This document shows, in pieces, positions 1 to 7,712 of a stretch of 64,000 bases of DNA. This DNA comes from JAKZVK01 sp965261065 (GTDB lineage: Bacteria > Acidobacteriota > Terriglobia > Bryobacterales > UBA6623), in assembly GCA_965261065.1 (NCBI GenBank), contig OZ253444.1:4774001-4838000 (forward strand). The letters are read 5' to 3'. The position numbers and the translations under genes were made by a program. The notes beneath the pieces were generated by a model. The model was not told the origin of the DNA and ran no database searches. It saw nothing but the letters and a program-made list of their open reading frames with translations. Numbering within the stretch: position 1 is the first letter of the stretch; each line of letters begins with the position of its first letter.

Positions 1-547
1 TCACTTTTTCGCTAGCGCCGAGTACTTCATGCTCGACACACCGATCTCGGAAATCTACGCGGTTCGTGGCGGTTCGGTCCGCCGCTCGGAGCGTGCAGGA
101 GCCGCGCACGATCCCTACACATCCGCGGAAGTCGACGTCCCGATCATCACTTGGCGCTATGTCGACGAGGAACGGCAGGGTGTCTGGATGCGCGCCGAAC
201 GCCTGAATCACAAATACGACTATGCGAATGGTTTCAGAACGACAATCATTGGGGAAACGGGCGTGATCGAGGTCCTCGGGGAAGGCGGTGGACAGCTATT
301 CGAGAACGGTGAACCACAGCACCTCGTGCTCCACCGGCAGGGCAAGCCAACGCTTTGTTTCCGCTTCGAGGAAGGCGACGATGCCGTGTGGGATTCTGAC
401 ATTTGCTACTACACCCAGGGGCACGTGAGCCAGATTCGCCACTTGATTGACAGCATCTTGACCGATACGGAGCCCCGGTACGGCGGCGAGCACGGAGTTC
501 ATGCCGTTCGCTGTACCCTAGCCGCTATCCGGTCGGCGAATGAGTAG
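1..547 (+). CDS. Gfo/Idh/MocA-family dehydrogenase, C-terminal part (cut by window edge, early stop)
   Basis: The frame is open from base 2, so the start lies outside the window. The roughly 180 visible residues look like the C-terminal substrate domain of NAD(P)-dependent Gfo/Idh/MocA oxidoreductases, with a GETGVIEVLGEGG strand and the late YGGEHGVHAVRCTLAAIRSA helix. This family usually oxidises sugars or cyclitols in the cytoplasm. The N-terminal Rossmann fold is not visible. A TAG at 545-547 ends the protein. The same frame continues as QPVRIDEIAEDDTA to a TGA at 590-592, and that is how such proteins normally end. The TAG is therefore probably a recent nonsense mutation that removes about 15 residues, perhaps harmlessly. 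Confidence 0.7.
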   Translation, partial: HFFASAEYFMLDTPISEIYAVRGGSVRRSERAGAAHDPYTSAEVDVPIITWRYVDEERQGVWMRAERLNHKYDYANGFRTTIIGETGVIEVLGEGGGQLFENGEPQHLVLHRQGKPTLCFRFEEGDDAVWDSDICYYTQGHVSQIRHLIDSILTDTEPRYGGEHGVHAVRCTLAAIRSANE

Positions 548-641
548 CAACCGGTTAGGATTGACGAGATCGCTGAGGACGATACGGCTTGAACACCGAT
601 CGCCACCCTGCAATCGCTGGACGAAAGGCAAAGGTGATTCC

Positions 642-1649
642 ATGAGACCCATCACGCCGCGGATCTCTTCGCGCACCGCCGCTTCCTACGTTTTCGTGTT
701 GATTGTCACGATCGGCTTGACGGCGTGGGGTTTGAGAGCCGTCGCAGCGGGCGAAACACCTATCGGCTCGAATTGGTGGCCCTCGGAATGGGGTGCGGAT
801 GATCAACGCGGCGCCGCCAACCGACTAACGCCCGACAAAGTACTCCAGGCTCGCGACCTGATCAAGCAAGGGCGTATCTACCAACTGGGCCGAATCTACG
901 AACATGGGATGCCCATACCCGGCAAACGCCACTTCAGCCTCACCATTCCAGGCCTGCCGACCGGAACGCCGAGCGGCACGAATCAGATGGTGTCGAACGA
1001 CGAGTTGGTCAGCGGCGAAATCGGTCAGGTCGGCACGCAGTTCGACGGGCTCGGGCACGTCGGGGCACACGTCGCCGGCGAAGACATCTTCTATAACGGC
1101 TTCAAGCTGGGTGAGTTTGGGGATCCCTACGGGCTCCAAAAACTCGGGGTGGAAAACGTGGGTGTGTTCTTCACGCGAGGCATCCTGCTAGATCTCGTCG
1201 CCCTCAAAGGAATCGACCGCTTGCCGGCGGGCTACGCCATCCCACCAAGCGAACTCCGCGCGGCCTTGCGTGCCCAGAGTCTGGAGATCCGTCCCGGCGA
1301 TGTCGTGCTCATCCGCACCGGCCACGGCAAACTGTGGATGCAAGACAACGAGGCCTACGGTGCAGGTGAGCCGGGTCTTGGCATGGCATCAGCCAAGTTC
1401 CTCACCGATAGCAAGGTAGCCCTGATCGGCGCCGATACCTGGGCCATAGAAGCCGTGCCACACGAAGATCGTGACAAATCGTTTCCGGTACATCAGTGGG
1501 ACCTCACACGCAATGGCGTTTACCACTTGGAGAATCTAGATCTCGAAGCATTGGCCGCCGATCAGGTGTATGAGTTTGCGTTCGTGTTTTCTCCGCTCAG
1601 ACTCAAAGGTGCGACGGGTTCCCCAGGCAATCCGATCGCTGTGCGGTAA
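642..1649 (+). CDS. Cyclase-family (kynurenine formamidase-like) metal hydrolase, exported
   Basis: A 335-aa protein of the putative cyclase family (PF04199), metal-dependent amide or lactone hydrolases related to kynurenine formamidase and isatin hydrolase. The motif QVGTQFDGLGHVGAH holds the histidine/aspartate metal-site pattern (family consensus HxGTHxDxxxH, with Q for the first H). WWPSEWGADDQRGAANRLTP is a typical N-terminal block. The frame is open to an ATG at 540, but the ATG at 642 is preferred: it follows an AAAGGTGA-like ribosome site and starts a signal peptide (MRPITPRI, then a hydrophobic stretch ending RAVAAG). The context between two dehydrogenases suggests a small-molecule catabolic cluster. 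The substrate is unknown. Confidence 0.75.
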   Translation: MRPITPRISSRTAASYVFVLIVTIGLTAWGLRAVAAGETPIGSNWWPSEWGADDQRGAANRLTPDKVLQARDLIKQGRIYQLGRIYEHGMPIPGKRHFSLTIPGLPTGTPSGTNQMVSNDELVSGEIGQVGTQFDGLGHVGAHVAGEDIFYNGFKLGEFGDPYGLQKLGVENVGVFFTRGILLDLVALKGIDRLPAGYAIPPSELRAALRAQSLEIRPGDVVLIRTGHGKLWMQDNEAYGAGEPGLGMASAKFLTDSKVALIGADTWAIEAVPHEDRDKSFPVHQWDLTRNGVYHLENLDLEALAADQVYEFAFVFSPLRLKGATGSPGNPIAVR

Positions 1650-1664
1650 CGGCTGAGGGCAACG

Positions 1665-2257
1665 TTGCGAAGCTTTCCTGCTGAGTATTTTGAATCCGTC
1701 GGCACCGACTTGTTCCGTGTGGCGGGCGCTCCCAACCCCGAGGCCCGGCAAGTCGCCGCATCGCTGGTTCGATCAAGTCTTGCGGGTCACGATTCACATG
1801 GCGTACTTCGCATCCCGGAATACCTGCAGTTTATCGTCGACGGTACCGTCAGTCCCGGCGCGGCGATTGAAGTGCGACGAACCTCTCACACCACCGCGGT
1901 TGTCGATTGCAAACAGAACTTCGGAGCGGTGGGAGCAAACCGTGCCATTGAGACCGCCATTGAGATCGCTCGAGAGCACAAGACCGCCTGCGTCACAACG
2001 CTTCGCTGCAGTCACGTCGGCCGTTTGGGCGAGTATGTCGAAACGGCCGCTCGCAACGACTTGATTGCGATTGCGACATGCAATTCGCCGATCGGCGGAC
2101 ATTTCGTTCTCCCGTGGGGGGGGGGGGGGGCGCGAAGGTCGATTGGCCACCAACCCCCTCGCCTATGGCATCCCCGCCGCCGGCGACCCCATCGTCGCCG
2201 ACTTCTCCACCGCGGTCGCGCCCGAAGGAAAGGTCCGGGTCTACCGCAATCAAGACA
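1665..2257 (+). pseudogene. Ldh_2 (malate/L-lactate/ureidoglycolate dehydrogenase family), frameshifted and truncated
   Basis: The N-terminal ~200 residues of an NAD(P)-dependent Ldh_2-family dehydrogenase start at TTG 1665 behind a GAGGG ribosome site. GHDSHGVLR is the family's catalytic-histidine signature. After FVLPWGG the frame is lost in a run of 15 G (2116-2130). The continuation REGRLATNPLAYGIPAAGDP lies in another frame, so the run appears expanded by about seven bases. The gene then ends abruptly at the IS1595 element at 2258. The family is normally about 340-360 aa, so roughly 40% is missing, and the missing part is not on the far side of the element. It follows the cyclase gene by 15 bases, so the two were probably co-transcribed. 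Confidence 0.8.
2116..2130 (+). repeat. G15 homopolymer within the Ldh_2 coding frame
   Basis: Fifteen consecutive G sit where the family pattern WGGRE predicts a run of about eight G (TGG GGG GGG CGC). The extra bases shift the frame. This could be a slipped-strand tract, which might allow phase variation if the gene were whole, or a sequencing/assembly error in a long homopolymer. Confidence 0.8.
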
Positions 2258-2305
2258 GCCGGGTATCCACTTGACTCAGGTGACCCCAACATCTTGTAGT
2301 TGGGT

Positions 2306-3108
2306 TCACAGAGTCTTAGCGTCCCAATCGGCGACGATCGAGCGGTACGGCGTCGGCTCCACCGCCATGGCCTGCTGCACAAGGCGGTAGAAGAGCTTGC
2401 CCCGACTGCGTGATCCGCGCCGATTGAAGCGGAACACGAACTCGTCGAGATAGTAGTCCAGATGCTCGTGGCTGACCGCCCCCTGATGCGTGCCCAGCAT
2501 CCAGCGCTTGAGTAGCGAGATCGCCAAGTGCACCCTCGGCAGTAGCTGCGAGGCCTGCTCGCGGCGGTTGTTAATCGAGATGATACGACGCTGGTAGTCC
2601 TTCTTCTTGAGCGGATCGTAGCCCGACCAGTTGTCGGTAACAACCACGCTGCCCGGCTCGACCGACTCCTCGACGAAGGGCATCAAACTGGCCGCCGAGG
2701 CGTTCTGAACGCGCTGCATGCGGATGCGCCCCAGCCCGGTGCCTCTCTCTTCCGCGGCGACTGCAATCAACGCTTTACGCTCGGTCTGCCGGCCGATTAC
2801 CCCTTCTTCTTCAGCGCCCCAGTAGGTCTCATCGACCTCGACGAGGCCCGTCAATCGCTCCCGCCCCGGGCGCACCATCGCTCGCCTCAGCTTGTGCATC
2901 CAAGGCCAGGCGGTTTGGTAACTGCCCAGTCCCAGAACGCGCTGTAGACCCAGGGTGCTGGCCCCATTCTTCTGCGTGGTGATGGTCCACATCGCCCGGA
3001 ACCACAGCCGCAGCGGCTTGCGTGTGTCTTGAAAGATCGTGCCGACGGTGACGGAGGTTTGCCGCCCGCAGCGAGCGCATTCGAACCACACTTTGCGCAC
3101 CGGCCAAG
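2306..3108 (-). pseudogene. ISXO2-like transposase, 3' part (split by IS3)
   Basis: Encodes from WPVRKVWFECARCG to the C-terminus DWDAKTL. It covers the second half of the zinc ribbon and the whole DDE-type catalytic domain: VEVDETYWGAEE, VVTDNWSGYDPL and HLAISLLKRWMLGTHQG. The first part is at 4679-4812. Joining the pieces without the IS3 element and one CAAG gives 933 bp, a 310-aa protein equal in length to the intact copy at 49045-49977. Apart from a few substitutions it would be functional, so the disruption looks young. Confidence 0.9.
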
Positions 3109-3169
3109 TGTCCCGCCTCAGCTGGAAATGGAGAACAGCGTTCCGCCGGTAAGCTAACGGAGGGAACGC

Positions 3170-3478
3170 ATGAGGAAAGCACGGAAACACTACACAGCCG
3201 AAGAGAAGGTCGCCATCCTGAGACGGCATCTGCTGGACAAGGAGTCGGTCTCAACACTCTGCGACGAGCTGGCGCTGCAGCCGACGGTGTTCTACCGCTG
3301 GCAGAAGGAGTTCTTTGAGAACGGAGCCGCCACCTTCCAGACCAACAACCGCAGCCGTCGTCAGCCCGAACAGGAACGCATCGCGCGGCTGGAGAAGAAG
3401 ATCCAGACCAAGGATGAGGTTCTGGCCGAGTTGATGGCCGAGCACATCGCGTTAAAAAAAAGCCTTGGGGAACTCTGA
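3170..3478 (+). CDS. IS3-family transposase OrfA (helix-turn-helix)
   Basis: A 102-aa protein starting at ATG 3170 behind a GGAGGGA ribosome site. Residues 1-55 form the HTH_Tnp_1-type DNA-binding domain (YTAEEKVAILRRHL, then VFYRWQKEFFENG). The C-terminal part is a charged leucine-zipper-like helix with ERIARLEKKIQTKDEVLAEL. It recognises the IS ends. The last codons run through an A8 tract at 3454-3461, where a -1 shift enters the OrfB frame. Confidence 0.93.
   Translation: MRKARKHYTAEEKVAILRRHLLDKESVSTLCDELALQPTVFYRWQKEFFENGAATFQTNNRSRRQPEQERIARLEKKIQTKDEVLAELMAEHIALKKSLGEL
3454..3461 (+). other. A8 slippery tract for OrfAB -1 frameshift
   Basis: In the OrfA frame the bases read TTA AAA AAA AGC. 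Shifting back one base gives AAG CCT TGG GGA and runs without a stop into the OrfB frame at 3502. IS3-family elements classically make the OrfAB transposase by programmed -1 frameshifting at A-rich heptamers. No stem-loop was verified downstream. Confidence 0.75.
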
Positions 3479-3501
3479 CCAAAACATGGACGCCGCCCGA
3501 C

Positions 3502-4434
3502 GTGCGCGACCAGATCGTCGATTTCGTGCGGCGCTGGTCCGACAAGACCGAGATCCACGCCGGGCGTTTCATCCAGTGGCTCGGCATCGCGCCCAGCAAG
3601 TTCTACTCCTGGCGCCGGCGCTACGGCTCTCTCAACGAGCACAACGGTTGGGTTCCCCGAGATTTCTGGCTCGAAGAGTGGGAGAAGCAGGCCATCCTCG
3701 ATTTTTATCGCCAGCATCCGCTGGAAGGCTACCGGCGGTTGACGTTCATGATGCTCGACGCCGACATCGTGGCGGTCAGCCCGTCGAGCGTCTGGCGGGT
3801 GTTGAGCCGGGCGGGGCTGCTGCGCAAGTGGAACGACAAAACGTCGCTGAAAGGGACGGGCTTCCAACAGCCGCTAGAGCCGCATCAACATTGGCATATC
3901 GACGTTTCCTACATCAACATCTCGGGTACGTTCTACTACCTGTGCAGCGTGCTGGATGGCTACAGCCGTTCGATTGTGCACTGGGGCTTGCGCGAGGCGA
4001 TGAAGGAGGCCGACATCGAGATCATTCTCCAAGCCGCGAAGGAGAAATACCCGGATGCCAGACCGCGCCTCATCTCCGACAACGGGCCGCAGTTCCTCGC
4101 CAAGGACTTCAAGGAATTCATCCGTATCTCGGGGATGACGCACGTGAGAACGTCGCCCTATTATCCACAGTCGAACGGCAAGTTGGAGCGTTGGCACAAA
4201 TCGTTGAAGAGCGAATGTATTAGGCCGGGCGTGCCGCTGACGCCGGAGGATGCGCGTCGGCTGATCCAGCGCTATGTCGAGCACTACAACACGGTGCGCT
4301 TGCACAGCGCGATCTGGTTTGTGACGCCGGAGGACCTGCTGGCAGGACGGCGGGACGAGATCCACGCCGCCCGCGACCGCAAGCTGGAGCAGGCTCGACA
4401 GCAACGGCAGCTGCGGCGTCGCCAGGCGGCTTGA
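3502..4434 (+). CDS. IS3-family transposase OrfB (integrase catalytic core)
   Basis: A 310-aa rve-type DDE integrase starting at GTG 3502, more likely made mainly as the OrfAB fusion. The helix-turn-helix HTH_21-like region lies in the first ~90 residues. The catalytic triad is visible: HWHIDVSYINISG (D), RLISDNGPQFLAKDF (D) and NGKLERWHKSLKSE (E). The length is normal and no disruption is seen, so this IS3 copy is probably active. Confidence 0.93.
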   Translation: MRDQIVDFVRRWSDKTEIHAGRFIQWLGIAPSKFYSWRRRYGSLNEHNGWVPRDFWLEEWEKQAILDFYRQHPLEGYRRLTFMMLDADIVAVSPSSVWRVLSRAGLLRKWNDKTSLKGTGFQQPLEPHQHWHIDVSYINISGTFYYLCSVLDGYSRSIVHWGLREAMKEADIEIILQAAKEKYPDARPRLISDNGPQFLAKDFKEFIRISGMTHVRTSPYYPQSNGKLERWHKSLKSECIRPGVPLTPEDARRLIQRYVEHYNTVRLHSAIWFVTPEDLLAGRRDEIHAARDRKLEQARQQRQLRRRQAA

Positions 4435-4678
4435 CTGTGGGAGTTACAATGGCGTTGCCGAGTGAAACGGAAGCGGGCTCTGCTGGGAAGCAACCCTGCC
4501 GAGGGATAGCCCGGCGGGCTCATCGAGACGATGACCACGGGCGCGGAAGTCCTCTTTCGCGCCCGTCCCCAAACCCTATCGGATCGATAGACCCTGATGC
4601 CTTGAAAATCCCCGCCCGCAGGGCGGCATCTACACTAACGCGGAGCGCTCGCTCTCCCGTTCCGGCTGAACCGGCACA

Positions 4679-4812
4679 CAAGCGCGCTCATGCCCACACC
4701 TTGGACAGCGGAAACCCTCTGGCCAGCGCAAGGCGAACAGATAGTCGCGGCAAGCCTCCTCGCTCGCAAAGCGAGACTCGAATTCGAGTTGGTCGCGCGG
4801 GTAATCCTCCAC
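4679..4812 (-). pseudogene. ISXO2-like transposase, 5' part (split by IS3)
   Basis: The N-terminal 44 residues begin MEDYPRDQLEFES from a GTG start at 4812, as in the intact copy. They hold the first zinc-ribbon half, FRCPRCGHERA. The frame then enters the IS3 element. The rest is at 2306-3108. Confidence 0.88.
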
Positions 4813-4862
4813 CAGGCCCTACACTACATCTTGGGGTCACCTGAGTCAAGTGGATACCCAGC

Positions 4863-5544
4863 TTCGACGATTGGTTGTCGATACCGTTGGCTCGGGGGTG
4901 TTGTTGGACTTCGGCCGCGGACGGGGACCGATGCTGCCTGGTACGCTCAGCAGGGCTTTCGGGTTCTGGCGTACGACAACTCGCAAGGGATGGTGGACCG
5001 AGCCAAGCGAAACCACGCTGAACTGATCGAGAACCATGCGCTGTCGATTCACTGTAGTGATTACGAAACATTCCTGGAATGGAGGCCAGAAACACCAGTT
5101 GATGCGGTTGCCTCCAACTTGGCTGTTCTTTCTCACATCGATGAGCTAAGTTCCCTGTTCGAAACCTTCGGGCAGCAGATTGCACCGAAGGGCCTTATCG
5201 TTGTCAGCGTGTTGAATCCGCTTTTCTGGAAAGACATGATACACGGCTGGTGGTGGAAGAGCGCCTGGCATTCATGGGGTACCGGATGGCTTTGTGTTCG
5301 GGGCGGGGAAGTGACGACCTACCGGCACTACTCAGCGACGATCATCAAGGCCGCTTCGCCGTGGTTCATTTTGAAGTTAAGGGCCGGGGTCGGAGCACTG
5401 TTAAGAAGACACAGGCGAGCCTCTGAGTGGAGCACCCCCAAGACTCTCACGGAACGTGTAGAGAAGGCACAATGGAAGACGTTCCCGGTTCGCAGTCTGG
5501 GGCAGTACATGTTCCTTGTTTTTGAAAGATGCGCTCCCCGTTAA
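4863..5544 (+). pseudogene. SAM-dependent methyltransferase, 5'-truncated and frameshifted
   Basis: The class I methyltransferase motif I region is readable only across two frames. VGSGVLLDFGRGRG lies in one, and GTDAAWYAQQGFRVLAYDNS continues in the next, so about one base has been lost near 4920-4930. The later part reads normally: VDAVASNLAVLSHIDE (motif IV region), then GLIVVSVLNPLFW and a C-terminus ending FLVFERCAPR. Everything upstream of motif I is replaced by the end of IS1595 copy 1. The gene overlaps the next one by 16 bases, a sign of former translational coupling. The methyl acceptor is unknown. Confidence 0.72.
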
Positions 5545-6488
5545 AGGAGAAGCTACGAGATCTACTACTGGGGTCAGGTCCCGTTCCACAGCTCAGTCCA
5601 GTGGGGCGGCGGAGTCCGCAGGATGAGGTCAGCGTCTCCTTGAAGGGCCTCGACACTTCGCTCGATGTTACTCACAGCAACGTGGTCGTGTCCCTTCGGC
5701 CCTTGACCATCGGCGTGGGGGTCCGGGGCGGATCAGCATTCATTCAGGCCAAACGGAAGCGGCCAACGCTCGAGTTCCGACAAAGCGGTGGAAGCCGCAA
5801 GCTGCTGGGAAGAATCGGCCTTCGCGCAGATGACAACATTTCGCTCAACGAAGGTGCGCTGTTGCTTTGCCACTGCCGGAGATCGCGGAACTACTGTACC
5901 TCGCCGGCGAGATTCTATAGGCACGAACTCTATCAGCACTATGGGAGATTTCGTTCGCGTGGACGCGGCGACCCGTACAACTTCAACATGAGCGCGCCGG
6001 AACTACGACGGGTGTTTGTATTCTACATTTGCCCCAGGCCCGTTGTCCTCGTCACCGTCATCCATGAGGACGCAAGCAATGTGTTTCCGATGGATTTGAT
6101 TGGGCCCGTGAGTGGCTCTGAATTCTCGTTGGCCCTGCGCAGCACGAGCCCGGCGGTAGAACTGATGAAGGCATCGAGGAGAATCGCTCTCAGTGACGTA
6201 CCCTTCGATCGGATGTCTGTCGCGTACGCATTGGGCAAGCACCACAAGGAGAAGAGCGTCGACTGGTAATCTCTACCCTTCGCGCTGGGCCGGTCCCGAG
6301 CCTTTGATCTGCCGGTTCCCAGCTTTGCTCTACGTGTGCGGGACGTGGAGATCAGGTCGACCCGTTCGGTGGGGTCGCACACATTGTTTCTGGCGCGCTG
6401 CCGCTCTTGCGAAGAATTTTCCGATGATCCACAGATGTGTCACACCAATGGCTTCTACCAGGATTGGCTCAGCCGTACATCGCCCTAG
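5529..6488 (+). pseudogene. Flavin reductase-like domain protein with in-frame stop
   Basis: The frame begins at ATG 5529 (MRSPLKEKLRD) and contains a flavin-reductase-like (FMN-binding split barrel, DIM6/NTAB-type) region: APELRRVFVFYICPRPVVLV, then FPMDLIGPVSGSEFSLALRS. A TAA at 6267-6269 interrupts it after KHHKEKSVDW. The same frame then continues as SLPFALGRSRAFDLPVPSF, ALRVRDVEI and CHTNGFYQDW to TAG 6486-6488, all of which match the expected C-terminal part. A single nonsense codon has therefore disabled it, unless two fragments still associate. The final stop lies at the IS630 border. The neighbouring methyltransferase suggests a former two-gene unit. Confidence 0.65.
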
Positions 6489-6490
6489 TA

Positions 6491-7710
6491 TATCGTTTCA
6501 ATAAAACATACTCATACAGCAACGGTTCCTGCTAGGCTGAAGGCATGGCAGGAAAGTCGAAGCGTCTCAAGCTGCAACTCAGCCCCGCAGAGGTGCAGCA
6601 TCTGGAGCGGCTGCGTGGTTCGCGGACGGCTCCGGTTCGGGAGGTGCAGAGGGCTGAGATTCTGTGGCGTTATCATTCCGGCGAGACCATTGCCGAGATT
6701 ATGCGAACCGTGAAGATGACCCGCAAAAGCGTCGGCAAATGGATCGATCGAGCCCTCGCCATGGGCGTGGAAGCAGCGCTCAAGGATGCCTATCATCGTC
6801 CCCAGCAGCCCCTCATCACCGCCGATGCCAAGGCCTGGGTGGTGCATTTGACCTGTAGCAAACCCAAGCAACTCGGTTACGCCGCCGAACTCTGGACCCG
6901 CAGTGCGCTGGCTCTACACGTGCGCCGGCATGCCGTGGAAGCAGGCTATCCGGCGTTGGACCAAGCGGCTAAGGCGACCGTCCACCGGATCCTGGCCGAG
7001 CAACCTCTGCATCCAGAGAAGGTGAAGTACTACCTGGAGCGTCGCGATCCCGATTTTGAGTCCAAGATGCGGCAGGTGTTGCTGGTCTACCGCGAAGTGG
7101 CTTGGCAGAATGAAAGCCCTCGCGACGGCCTCTCGCCGGAGGTGATCACGGTTTCGGTAGACGAGAAGCCCGGCGTGCAAGCGATCGCCAACGTCGCGCC
7201 GGACCTGCCGCCGAAGCCTGGGCGGCATCCCAGCGTGGCTCGCGATTACGAGTACAAACGTCTAGGAACTTGCTCGATTCTGGCGGCGCTGGACTTGCAT
7301 AGCGGTCGGGTGACGGCGCGGGTGGAGCGGCGTCACCGCAGTCGGGAATTCATCTTGCTGCTCCAGGATCTGGACCAATTTTACCCGGACGAGTGCACGA
7401 TCCGATTGATCTTGGACAATCATTCCTCGCACATATCGAAGGAGACGAAAGCCTACTTGGCGACGCATCCGAACCGCTTCAAATATGTGCATACGCCCAC
7501 CCACTGGTCCTGGCTCAACATAGTCGAGACGCTGTTTGGCAAGATGGCGCGCACATTCTTAAAGCGAATACGAGTCGAGTCCTGGGCGGAGCTTCGGGAA
7601 CGAATCCTGAAAGGAATCGCGGAGATCAACGCCGCTCCAGTCGTTCACCGCTGGAGGAAGTTCGAGTCGCTTGAGGTCACCTAGAGTGGGTATGTTTTAG
7701 TGAAACTATA
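6491..7710 (+). mobile_element. IS630-family element A (~1.22 kb)
   Basis: The inverted ends TATCGTTTCAATAAAACATA (left) and TATAGTTTCACTAAAACATA (complement of right) are bounded by TA at 6489-6490 and 7711-7712, the usual IS630/Tc1 target duplication. One full-length transposase gene fills the element. Removing it leaves one open frame from about 6428 into the SBBP gene on the right. Confidence 0.85.
6545..7684 (+). CDS. IS630-family transposase A
   Basis: A 379-aa transposase with N-terminal helix-turn-helix (TIAEIMRTVKMTRKSVGKWI) and a C-terminal DDE domain: ITVSVDEKPGVQ (D), IRLILDNHSSHI (D) and HWSWLNIVETLFGK (E). Full length for the family with no internal stop, so probably active. 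It is clearly different in sequence from the second IS630 transposase at 10706-11791. Confidence 0.93.
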   Translation: MAGKSKRLKLQLSPAEVQHLERLRGSRTAPVREVQRAEILWRYHSGETIAEIMRTVKMTRKSVGKWIDRALAMGVEAALKDAYHRPQQPLITADAKAWVVHLTCSKPKQLGYAAELWTRSALALHVRRHAVEAGYPALDQAAKATVHRILAEQPLHPEKVKYYLERRDPDFESKMRQVLLVYREVAWQNESPRDGLSPEVITVSVDEKPGVQAIANVAPDLPPKPGRHPSVARDYEYKRLGTCSILAALDLHSGRVTARVERRHRSREFILLLQDLDQFYPDECTIRLILDNHSSHISKETKAYLATHPNRFKYVHTPTHWSWLNIVETLFGKMARTFLKRIRVESWAELRERILKGIAEINAAPVVHRWRKFESLEVT

Positions 7711-7712
7711 TA

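Larger units (their letters stand above)
3109..4678 (+). mobile_element. IS3-family insertion sequence, complete (1570 bp)
   Basis: The imperfect terminal inverted repeats are TGTCCCGCCTCAGCTGGAA on the left and TGTGCCGGTTCAGCCGGAA as the complement of the right end. The target duplication is CAAG at 3105-3108 and 4679-4682. It carries orfA (3170-3478) and orfB (3502-4434) in the two-frame IS3 arrangement. About 240 bases after orfB (4435-4678) are non-coding. It sits inside the transposase gene of the surrounding IS1595 copy. Confidence 0.93.
2258..4862 (-). mobile_element. IS1595-family (ISXO2-like) element, copy 1, interrupted by an IS3 element
   Basis: The ends are inverted repeats: GCCGGGTATCCACTTGACTC at 2258, and its near-complement ending GGTGACTT... 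read inward from 4862. They match the ends of the intact copy at 48997-50027. Subtracting the nested IS3 element and its CAAG duplication leaves 1031 bp, the same as the intact copy. The flanks 2250-2257 (TCAAGACA) and 4863-4870 (TTCGACGA) do not match. This copy therefore lacks a target duplication and joins two unrelated gene fragments, which points to recombination or deletion between IS copies after insertion. Confidence 0.9.
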
